DNA from: Gammaproteobacteria bacterium
Lineage (GTDB): Bacteria; Pseudomonadota; Gammaproteobacteria; Pseudomonadales; Azotimanducaceae
DNA length: 7,494 bases
NCBI GenBank assembly: GCA_026706425.1
Contig: JAPOYW010000455.1
Coordinates: 1-7,494 of the forward strand
Direction of reading: 5' to 3'
Part shown: positions 1 to 5,620 of the stretch, in pieces
Position numbering within the stretch: the stretch's first letter is position 1
How the letters are laid out: every line of letters begins with the position of its first letter
Notes under the pieces: generated by a model
What the model was told of the DNA's origin: nothing
What the model saw: the letters and a program-made list of their open reading frames with translations, nothing else
Databases searched by the model: none
Position numbers and translations under genes: made by a program

Positions 1-540
1 CACCCGGGTCTCTCCCGGAATGTTGCCGCCGATCATGAGCACGATGCCGAATTCGCCGACCGTGTGCGCGAATCCAAGTACGCCGGCCGCAACGAGCGCT
101 TTGCGGTGCATCGGGAGTACCAGGCGCAGGAACCGGGCCGCCGGTGCGACTCCCAGGCTGGCTGCCGCTTCCAGAAGGTGGCCGTCGGTTGTACGAAACG
201 CCGATGCCAGGGGTCCGGTAACGAACGGCAGGGAATAGATGACCGAACCGATCACCAACCCGGCGAAAGTGAAGGCAAGCGGCGCGCCTGCGAGGGCCTC
301 CGCGATCGCGCCGAGAGGCCCGCTCGGCGCCATGGCAAGCAGCAGGTAGAACCCCAAGACCGTCGGCGGCAGCACCAGCGGCAGCGCGACAAGGGCTTCC
401 ACCGGGGCCCGCCATCTGGAACCCGTACGGGCAATCCACCAGGACAACGGGGGCGATGCGACCAGCAGAATCGCGGTGGTGGTCAAGGCGAGCAGCCCTG
501 TCACCCACGCCGCCTGCACGATGTCGCTGGCAAACGACAC
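1..540 (-). CDS. modB: Molybdate ABC transporter permease ModB (partial, C-terminus beyond window)
   Basis: This is the inner-membrane permease of the ATP-driven molybdate importer; it receives molybdate from ModA and couples to an ATPase (ModC) that is not in the window. The frame opens with GTG at 540 and stays open for 180 codons to position 1. ModB proteins are usually about 220-230 residues, so roughly 45 are missing at the edge. Hydrophobic segments lie near residues 10-28, 48-70, 88-107 and 148-170. The permease EAA loop is clear: E124-A-A, then G130 and L142-P143. The stretch GEFG (162-165) followed by GGNIPGETR (171-179) is characteristic of ModB. The GTG shares one base with the modA stop (TAGTG), which points to translational coupling and fixes the start. 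The family call is secure; only the C-terminus is unseen. Confidence 0.94.
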   Translation of the reverse strand, partial: MSFASDIVQAAWVTGLLALTTTAILLVASPPLSWWIARTGSRWRAPVEALVALPLVLPPTVLGFYLLLAMAPSGPLGAIAEALAGAPLAFTFAGLVIGSVIYSLPFVTGPLASAFRTTDGHLLEAAASLGVAPAARFLRLVLPMHRKALVAAGVLGFAHTVGEFGIVLMIGGNIPGETRV

Positions 541-1274
541 TAGCGGTAGCCGGCCTTCCGAATCAGATCGCGGGCGTATGCACCGCCGAGATAGTCCAAG
601 AACGCCCTGGCGGACGACTCGTTGGGACCAACGACGACCACGCCGACCTGTTCGATGGGCGCGTACAGGTGCGCCGGAACCCGCCAGTATCGTTCGGCGG
701 GGATGTCCCGGGCCACGACCTGGGCACGCGCCACGAAAGCGCCATCGGCCGCGCCGCTGGCCGCGAAGTGGAACGCTTGCGCCACGTTCAGGCCGTTGAT
801 CCGTTTCGCCTCGGAACCGAGCCGCTGCATGGCTTCCGACGCGGCCCGGCCGTACGGTGCCGTTTCGGGATTGGCCAGTGCCACGCGCTTGTCCGCGGAC
901 AACCAACGTGCCCCGGGCTCGCCGCGATTGACGACCAGCACGAGCTGACCGGTTGCGTAGACGATCGGAGAGGTCGCCCTGTCGTCGTCCACCAGCGCTC
1001 GCGGCCGCTCGGCGTCAGCTGAGAGGAAGACGTCGAACCCACGCCCCTGGACGATCTGTGCATACAGCAAGCCCGATGAGCCGTACGTGGCAACCAGTTC
1101 CCCGGGAAACCGCGTCTCCAGGCTGGCAAGGGCGGTCTGGAAGTTCGAGGCGACGGCGACCCTGAGCGGTTCGCCAACGGTCGCCAACGCCGCCGCCATG
1201 GCGATTCCCGCGAGTGCTCTGGCCAGCCATCGTCCCACCCGTTCGACTCTGCCAGCGCTGCGTCGCCAACGCAA
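540..1274 (-). CDS. modA: Molybdate-binding periplasmic protein ModA
   Basis: This is the periplasmic solute-binding protein that captures molybdate (family members also bind tungstate) and delivers it to ModB. The 244 codons begin with TTG at 1274. A signal peptide has basic residues near 12-19 and a hydrophobic core near 20-32, and the mature protein starts around E35/P36. Ligand-site motifs of the family are visible: VASNF at 41-45, GSSGLLYAQI at 65-74, DVFLSAD at 81-87, NPETAPYG at 135-142 and YAPIEQVGVVV at 204-214. A GTG at 1238 (codon 13) would give a more compact signal peptide and may be the true start; neither candidate has a strong ribosome binding site. The stop overlaps the modB start by one base. 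Upstream, only 19 nt separate it from the unrelated 104-residue gene, so a dedicated promoter would have to lie inside that gene. Confidence 0.95.
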   Translation of the reverse strand: MRWRRSAGRVERVGRWLARALAGIAMAAALATVGEPLRVAVASNFQTALASLETRFPGELVATYGSSGLLYAQIVQGRGFDVFLSADAERPRALVDDDRATSPIVYATGQLVLVVNRGEPGARWLSADKRVALANPETAPYGRAASEAMQRLGSEAKRINGLNVAQAFHFAASGAADGAFVARAQVVARDIPAERYWRVPAHLYAPIEQVGVVVVGPNESSARAFLDYLGGAYARDLIRKAGYR

Positions 1275-1293
1275 AGAAACGCGCGGCGCTTCC

Positions 1294-1608
1294 CTAGCCG
1301 GGTTGGCGCTGGCTTCGTAGAGATCGACGCTCCAAGGCGCGTTCGAAGCTCACCAGCCGTCGAATCAACGAGTTGTAGCGGGACTGGGAGTCGGCGATCC
1401 CGGATCGGCCGATCGCGTCGTAGAGTGCGTGTTCCGGCACTCGGGGCCATCCTGGCGCCTCGGGCACGGACAAGCCGGCGGCTCGTAGACGGGGCGCCCC
1501 GACCGCGACCACGAGTGCTTCGATGGTGAACTCCCCACGCTGAAGATCCTCGATTCCGGTACCGATCAGATCCGCACCGGGGAGTTCGCCTGATGCGGGC
1601 ATCGTCAA
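1294..1608 (-). CDS. Small hypothetical protein paired with a nucleotidyltransferase
   Basis: A 104-residue soluble protein with no signal peptide or membrane segment. The reading frame can start with TTG at 1608, which overlaps the nucleotidyltransferase stop as TTGA and has GGAG five bases upstream, or with ATG at 1602. Features include an acidic N-terminal part (residues 12-30), a central GAPRLRAAGL stretch (38-47), and a C-terminal part with SRYNSLIRRLVSFERALE (76-93) likely to be helical. From memory, proteins with this layout occur beside DUF6036-type nucleotidyltransferases and carry no assigned function. The tight overlap suggests co-translation and perhaps physical partnership. I looked for a HEPN-type R-x(4-6)-H motif, which would mark a ribonuclease toxin, and found only R-x3-H (WPRVPEH), so I do not call it HEPN. 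Being a real gene is likely; its function is unknown. Confidence 0.75.
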   Translation of the reverse strand: MTMPASGELPGADLIGTGIEDLQRGEFTIEALVVAVGAPRLRAAGLSVPEAPGWPRVPEHALYDAIGRSGIADSQSRYNSLIRRLVSFERALERRSLRSQRQPG

Positions 1609-2144
1609 TCCGTCTCCCGCAACGCTGCAACAGCAGCGTCGACCTTGGCGCGGAACACCCGGGGATCGACAGCTGGGTACCGTAGCAGGCCCGGTTCGAT
1701 GCTTGTTAGGAAGCCGGCTAGGCGACCGGGATCGATCAACTCAAGATCGTGCATCGCCACGACGTCGCGGTGGTCGAGATCGTGCCCACGCTCAATCTTC
1801 GCCAAGGCCTGGGCGTAGAAGTCGTAGTGGTAGAAACCGACGCCGCCGTGACGTTTGATGAATAGGCTACGGGCCTGCCAATCGGGCAGCGGCGGAATGA
1901 ACTCGTCCGGCGCGGCCAACTCGACGTTGATGTCGAGCGCGTCCTTCGCACGGGCGATGGCCTCGAACGCACCGGGGGGTTCCGGGTCCAGCTTGAGGTC
2001 GACGTCCAGCGTGGTCTCGCGCCATCCGATCAACACCGCGGACGCGCCGCCCACGAGGTACACCCGCCCGGATCCCCGGGCCTCTTCCCCGACGCGCCGC
2101 ATGAGTTCCCGCACCTTGGCGGCGTCGCTGCTTCCCCGGTGCAT
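1605..2144 (-). CDS. DUF6036-like nucleotidyltransferase
   Basis: A 179-residue protein starting at ATG 2144. Its N-terminal half shows the minimal nucleotidyltransferase signature: VGGAS at residues 31-35, then D47-V-D49 as metal-binding acidic pair, with D71-I-N-V-E as a plausible third acidic strand. Further family-like features are FIPPLPDW (82-89), YHYDFYAQALAKIERGH (105-121) and DLDHRDV (122-128), a combination I associate with DUF6036 proteins. Members are predicted to transfer nucleotides to an RNA, protein or small molecule; some nucleotidyltransferases of this fold act in toxin-antitoxin pairs, but the target here cannot be read from sequence. The gene overlaps the next small gene by four bases and lies divergently from the A2M remnant. 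No strong ribosome binding site precedes the ATG. The fold call is good; the biological role is inference. Confidence 0.84.
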   Translation of the reverse strand: MHRGSSDAAKVRELMRRVGEEARGSGRVYLVGGASAVLIGWRETTLDVDLKLDPEPPGAFEAIARAKDALDINVELAAPDEFIPPLPDWQARSLFIKRHGGVGFYHYDFYAQALAKIERGHDLDHRDVVAMHDLELIDPGRLAGFLTSIEPGLLRYPAVDPRVFRAKVDAAVAALRETD

Positions 2145-2237
2145 TAACGCAGGTTCGACCGACTCCGTGGTTCGAGTATGGGCGGCATCCGATGGGAGTC
2201 AAGTCGCCCCGGTTCGTCGCTTCGGATGGCGAGGCCG

Positions 2238-2436
2238 GGTGCGCGTCCAATCGACTTGGTTCGAGGCTCGGAACGGTCCAAGATCCTGGACGCTTTGCAG
2301 GCGGCCGGCACCCACTATGTCTCGGAACTCATCGAGTCGGCCAGCGGCCATTTGCCCGCCCACGACGAGCACGCGACGCGCACCCGCGCACTCGAGAGAA
2401 TCGAGATGGTGCGTTGCCGGGATCCCCTGCCCCGGG
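2238..2436 (+). pseudogene. A2M copy 1, block A: N-proximal domain fragment
   Basis: About 66 codons with strongly G/C-ending codon use, the pattern of real coding sequence here. The beginning, PIDLVRGSERSKILDALQAA (codons from about 2247), matches the family pattern in which a V-x-G-x-E-R stretch is followed by an I-L helix about 200 residues into A2M. The end, RIEMVRCRDPLPRG, leads straight into the first residues of block B once the frame is shifted by one base. It then stops at TAG 2439-2441. Upstream of about 2238 I cannot recognise A2M sequence in any frame, so the usual signal peptide and first domain seem deleted. The left boundary is approximate. Confidence 0.66.
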
Positions 2437-3830
2437 GGTAGCGACGTCGAGTTGATCTGGGGTGCCGGTGTCGCCGGGCTGAACGGCATGGCAACGACCC
2501 GGCAGCGCTCGGTGTCGTTCTCCGTGCGACCCGATTTTCGGGCTCTGCTCGCGTGCACCGACAAATTCGAGGGCCGCTGCGTCGGCGGTATTCACATCCG
2601 CTTCAACGCGCCTGTAAGCCGGGAACTTGCCGGCAATATCCGACTACTGGACGAGCACGGGGCCGTCGTGCCACCCGTGATCGAGGACGGATTGCACGTC
2701 CATCGCATGGACTACCCCAGGGCGTTCCAAGACCAGGCGACCTATCGAGCCGAACTCGTCGCGCCGATCACCGACGTAGACGGTCGTGCCTTGGCCAATG
2801 CGTCGAGTTTTCCAGCGACGATGCAACTCGGCAGACTGCCTCCGGGGGCAAGCTTCGGCAGGGGCATTCGCGTCGTCGAGCGCGAGGCGGGCGCCGTAGC
2901 GCCCGTCCTGCTGCGACGCGTCGAAGAACCCTTAAGCGGACGGAGTCTCCGTATCGCCGAAGATTCCGAAATCGTCGCGTGGATGCGCCGGGTCCGGAGG
3001 GAGCCCCCCTCGGAGAAAGACTGGTGGGTTGGGTCGGCATCCGGGAGATCGGACCTTCCCCCGAGCGCAAGACTCGGATGGTACACGGTCGACCTCGAGT
3101 TCAACGGGAAGAAGCAACGGGTGGGCGACCTCAGGGTCGAACGGTTTCGCGTTGGGACGATGCGCGCCGCCATCCTCGGTCCCGAGGGACCTCTCGTCAA
3201 TACGGGTTCCGTACCGATCACGCTGTCGGTCGAACACCTCGCCGGCGGCGGAGCGGCATCGTTCCCGGTCTCCGTGAGGACAACCGTTCGCCCGTGGCTC
3301 TATCACTGGGAGCATCGCGAGCCCCCCGAACCACGGACAGCATCGACGACGCTGGACTCAAAAGGCACGGTACAGCTCGACGTTCCGCTGCCACGCTTGG
3401 AACGAAAGAGCCTTCTGGACCTGGAGATGGACTACCAGGACGCCAATGGACAACGAAAGACCGCGTCGAAACGCATTGAGGTATGGCCGGCAGCGATCGA
3501 CTTGACGGTACAGGCAGAAGACACGCGGACCATGGACAAGCGGATCCTGGTGAAGACGGTCGGGCTCGACGGCGCGGCCGCCCCGGGGGTGCCGGTCGAC
3601 GCGACCATCGGCTATCCCCGGTACTACGATGATGTGCGCCTGCCTGGCGGTTTCCGCGGCTACACGCGGCGTTCCGAGTCGCGCCTGATCGCGACCTGTT
3701 CGGGCCACACCGACGCCTCTGGGTCCCTGGGTTGCACCTTGCCGCCGGAGGCCCCCAACCGGGTGCTCGTGGAGGCAACGGGGCGAGACGAAAACGGCAA
3801 TACCACGCGTACGGCTGAAACCACGGGTTG
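2437..3830 (+). pseudogene. A2M copy 1, block B: macroglobulin-domain region
   Basis: About 465 codons open in one frame, beginning GSDVELIWGAGVAGLNG, which matches the LVWGKGVAS-type strand of bacterial A2M. Next comes an MG domain with two cysteines (ACT at about 2551-2559 and GRC at about 2572-2580), the positions where relatives have a cysteine pair, then ALANASSFP (about 2794-2820) and SEIVAWMRRV (about 2965-2994). Shortly after, PPSARLGWYTVDL (about 3058-3096) and RVERFRVGTMRAAI (about 3133-3174) appear; in relatives, as I remember them, these lie some hundreds of residues later. This suggests an in-frame deletion of several MG domains near 3010-3055. The rest (SVEHLAGGGAASFPV, then ATIGYPRYYDD) continues in family order. 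The same frame runs on to a stop at 4267-4269 but loses family resemblance after about 3830. Confidence 0.82.
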
Positions 3831-4304
3831 GTCACACGCACCCTTCAAGACTGGCTCGAGGTCGAATCGGAAAGGACGTTCGCGCTGGGCGAGACCGTGC
3901 CCATCTCCCTGGACCTCCCGTTCGCGGAAGCGACGGTGCTTACTACGGTACACCGCGAGGGGGTTCTCGCCGCTCTCGTCGAGCGCGTCACGGGGCCGCA
4001 AGCCGTCGTCAACGTACCCGTACGACACAACTACGCGCCCAACGTCCGGATCTCCGTGTTGGCGGTCCGCCCACGCCTCCAGCCCGCTGTTCGGCTCGCG
4101 ACGCCGCAGCCCGTGGTGCCGGACCCTCCTCGCCCCGAGTCGATGTATGGAAGAACGTCGCGGTCGATCAAGCATTGGAACTTCACCCTGTCCACTCCGG
4201 ACGGACCTGCCTACCGCCTCGGCACCGTGGACGTGGGCGTGGCGCTCGATACGCACATCCTGTCCGTGAACGTCGAGCCCGATCAGGACATCTACCGCAC
4301 CCGT
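3831..4304 (+). pseudogene. A2M copy 1, block C: MG domains before the thioester domain
   Basis: About 158 codons one frame back from block B. It opens with LQDWLEVESERTFALGETVP, which matches the family strand around Y-x-P-G-E-T-A, and continues with LDLPFAEATVLTTVHREGVL (about 3909-3968), the counterpart of the family pattern MPFREATALVTVEREGV, and YAPNVRISVLAVRP (about 4029-4070). It ends in VEPDQDIYRTR (about 4272-4304), which in relatives leads into the next MG domain and the protease bait region. Homology stops abruptly there. The few residues normally linking it to block B (a W-V-x-G-rich loop) also seem to be missing, so the frame change near 3828-3850 may come from a small deletion rather than a point indel. 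Confidence 0.82.
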
Positions 4305-4305
4305 C

Positions 4306-4950
4306 TTCGAAGCCGACCCGGTCACGGGTGCCAGCACCGTACAACTAGGCGAAGTGCGACAGCAGGCACCTTGGCCGAGCCCGAAGGATGCGAAAGCCGT
4401 GGCGCGACCCCAGCCAATCGAGCTGCCCTGGTCTGCGGACCAGACACTGGCCATGTCCCACCAAGGCATGGGAGCGCCTTGGGGCATGGTCGAACTCCGT
4501 GCCGCGGTGCCATTGACCGAACCCGCCGAACGCGGCTACCGAATCGTCCGGCACCTGGACGCCGTGGAGCGAAAGAACGCCCGCCGATGGTCCCGGGGCG
4601 ACGTCGCCCAAGTCGTCGTGGAGATCGAGGCCGACGCCGACATGACCTGGGTCGTCGTGGAGGATCCGCTGCCGCCCGGCGCGGTCGTGCTGGGCAACGG
4701 CCTGGGCGGCGACTCCTCGATCCTCTCGTCGGCCCATGTTCGCGGGGATCGTCGGCCGGTGTTCACCGAGCGCGACTTCGACAGCTACCGGGCCTACTAC
4801 CGCTACGTGCCGAAGGGTCGTACGACCTTGCGCTACAACGTCCGCTACAACACGGCAGGCACTTTCCAACTGCCGCCCACCCGGGTCGAGGCGATGTACG
4901 CGCCGGAGATGCATGCCGAACTGCCGATCGAGGTCATGGCGATCCAGTGA
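4306..4950 (+). pseudogene. A2M copy 1, block D: end of thioester domain and C-terminal domain
   Basis: About 214 codons ending at TGA 4948-4950. It opens with FEADPVTGASTVQLGE, the sequence that in relatives closes the thioester domain. It then follows the C-terminal MG/receptor-binding-like region: MSHQGMGAPW, WSRGDVAQVVVEIEADADMT (about 4587-4646), VEDPLPPGAVVLGNGLGGDS, YYRYVPKGRTTLRYNVRYN and RVEAMYAPEMHAEL. All are hallmark positions of the bacterial A2M C-terminus. Since block C stops before the bait region, everything between is gone, including the thioester Cys-x-Glu-Gln. A piece of this block could be translated from an internal start (for example ATG 4453 or 4486), but nothing shows that it is. 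Confidence 0.85.
4759..4929 (+). repeat. Direct repeat, copy 1 (A2M 3' end)
   Basis: This 171-nt segment recurs in the same orientation at 5425-5594. By hand alignment about 23 bases differ and one base is missing from the second copy, giving roughly 86% identity. The last 45 bases (4885-4929 and 5550-5594) are identical. It encodes the conserved C-terminal domain of the two tandem A2M paralogues, so it reflects gene duplication rather than a mobile repeat. Confidence 0.9.
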
Positions 4951-4966
4951 CGGACCGCAGCGAACA

Positions 4967-5086
4967 GTGAACCGGGCCTCATCCGCCGCGCGCCCCACCC
5001 TTCTCGCGGTGGTCGCGCTCGGTGCAAACCTGGTCGGTGCCGAAGCCCGGATCGAGTCGTTCTCGCCGACTGGCTATACGAAGGAC
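4967..5086 (+). pseudogene. A2M copy 2, signal peptide and mature N-terminus
   Basis: This is a 40-codon fragment starting at GTG 4967. Residues 1-10 are polar and basic, residues 11-24 form a hydrophobic core (LLAVVALGANLVG), and AEA at 25-27 is a good signal-peptidase site. The mature start RIESFSPTGYTKD corresponds to the family pattern A-R-V-E-x-F-S-P-x-G-x-x-K-D, which in relatives continues VRQV. Here it instead runs four codons into unrelated sequence and a TAG stop. There is no lipobox cysteine, so it would have been a secreted rather than a lipid-anchored form. A short exported peptide could in principle still be made. Confidence 0.8.
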
Positions 5087-5091
5087 TCGGG

Positions 5092-5454
5092 CGCTCGATA
5101 GACCCAGACGGACTCTTGCGGTTCTTTCCCACGGACCGCCTCACGGGATCGCCCGTCCTAACCGCCTATGTACTCACCATCGCCGACGCTGCCGGCAGGA
5201 CCGTACCCGAGGCGTATCGCGGACGGATGATCCGAGGTCTCGCCGGCTACCTCGACGAAAGGATCAAGCGCGACCACGACTTCCCCGGCACGACAAGGAT
5301 CCTGGTCCGGCTCAGCGTACTCGCCGCACTCGCGCGCCATGGCGCCGCCGACGCGGAACTACTCGACGGTTTCGATCTCGACCTCGAACTTGCCTCACGT
5401 ATTCGTTGGAACGACCGTTGGCCCGTGTTCACGGAACGAGGATTCGACAGCTCC
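5092..5454 (+). pseudogene. A2M copy 2, thioester-domain fragment joined to C-terminal domain
   Basis: This frame is shifted by one from the signal peptide. SIDPDGLLRFFPTDRLTGS (about 5095-5151) and VLTAYVLTIADAAG are diagnostic of the alpha-helical thioester domain of bacterial A2M, just downstream of the thioester site. GLAGYLDERIKRD, LSVLAALARHG and ELLDGFDLDLEL continue the helical repeats to about 5394. The sequence then passes without frame change into DRWPVFTERGFDS (about 5413-5451), which belongs to the C-terminal domain some hundreds of residues later in relatives. An in-frame deletion near 5395-5412 therefore fused the two. Confidence 0.82.
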
Positions 5455-5594
5455 TGGCCTACTACCGCTACGTTCCCAAGGGCAGGTTCGCGCTGCGCTA
5501 CAACGTCCGCTACAACACGCCAGGCACCTTCCAACTACCGCCCTCCCGCGTCGAGGCGATGTACGCGCCGGAGATGCATGCCGAACTGCCGATC
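5425..5594 (+). repeat. Direct repeat, copy 2 (A2M 3' end)
   Basis: This is the second copy of the segment at 4759-4929. The single missing base lies where copy 1 reads AGCTACCGGGCC and this copy reads AGCTCCTGGCC (near 5450-5460); it changes the frame, so the conserved end from LAYYRYVPKG to AELPIKPVTIR is read one frame back from the thioester-domain fragment and stops at 5613-5615. Substitutions between the copies are mixed silent and replacement changes, with a fully identical 45-base tail. Confidence 0.9.
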
Positions 5595-5620
5595 AAGCCC
5601 GTTACGATTCGCTAGCGCGG

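Larger units (their letters stand above)
2238..4950 (+). pseudogene. First A2M-family gene, broken and internally deleted
   Basis: This is the remnant of a bacterial alpha-2-macroglobulin (YfhM-like), a large periplasmic protease-trapping protein built from macroglobulin (MG) domains and a thioester domain (TED). Homologous sequence runs in family order but in changing frames: block A 2238-2436, block B 2437 to about 3830, block C about 3831-4304, block D about 4306-4950. Together they give roughly 900 residues, against 1,500-2,000 in intact relatives as I recall them. The N-terminal signal and first domain are absent: only about 90 nt separate block A from the divergent nucleotidyltransferase start. 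The thioester Cys-x-Glu-Gln motif is absent. Two frame changes (near 2434-2438 and 3828-3850) and one out-of-frame deletion junction (near 4300) rule out a single product. The pbpC gene (penicillin-binding protein 1C) often found beside A2M is not here. Short pieces could still be translated, but a working protease trap is not possible. Confidence 0.86.
4967..5615 (+). pseudogene. Second A2M-family gene, reduced to three fragments
   Basis: This is the remnant of a tandem A2M paralogue, starting at GTG 4967, 16 nt after the stop of copy 1, a spacing that suggests the two once formed an operon. About 215 codons remain of a gene that should have 1,500 or more. In order: a signal peptide with the first mature residues (4967 to about 5086), part of the thioester domain (about 5092-5400), and the C-terminal domain (about 5415-5615, TAG stop at 5613-5615). 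The first junction changes frame and the reading frame from the start ends at TAG 5099-5101. The second junction appears in frame. A 1-nt loss within the tyrosine-rich stretch near 5452-5458 shifts frame again. The thioester motif normally lies about 30 residues before the retained TED part and is gone. The product cannot be functional. Confidence 0.87.

Noticed and set aside
1294..1608. HEPN-type toxin as the nucleotidyltransferase partner
   Set aside because: The required R-x(4-6)-H spacing is absent; only R-x3-H is present in a loop-like proline-rich stretch.
788..1630. A 280-codon minus-strand open frame
   Set aside because: It overlaps modA and the small partner gene in another frame and is arginine-rich, as expected of a GC-rich shadow frame; modA motifs are unambiguous in the other frame.
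2145..2237. Promoter or N-terminal A2M sequence in the gap between the divergent genes
   Set aside because: I could not find a convincing -35/-10 pair, operator or A2M-like signal peptide in any frame.
2199..2564. A 121-codon minus-strand open frame opposite the start of A2M copy 1
   Set aside because: No family resemblance; the plus strand shows A2M-like sequence with typical codon use over the same region.
1855..4269. A single open frame of 804 codons on the plus strand
   Set aside because: Only about 2437-3830 of it is A2M sequence. The first 580 bases run antisense through the nucleotidyltransferase gene or in the wrong frame over block A, and the end after 3830 is out of frame with block C.
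3828..4320. Programmed ribosomal frameshifting to rescue A2M copy 1
   Set aside because: No slippery heptamer or nearby hairpin was seen, the two frame changes differ in direction, and the large deletions would leave the protein without its active core anyway.
3660..4487. A 275-codon minus-strand open frame across the A2M remnant
   Set aside because: It has no recognisable domain, and the plus strand encodes A2M blocks B, C and D over the same bases.
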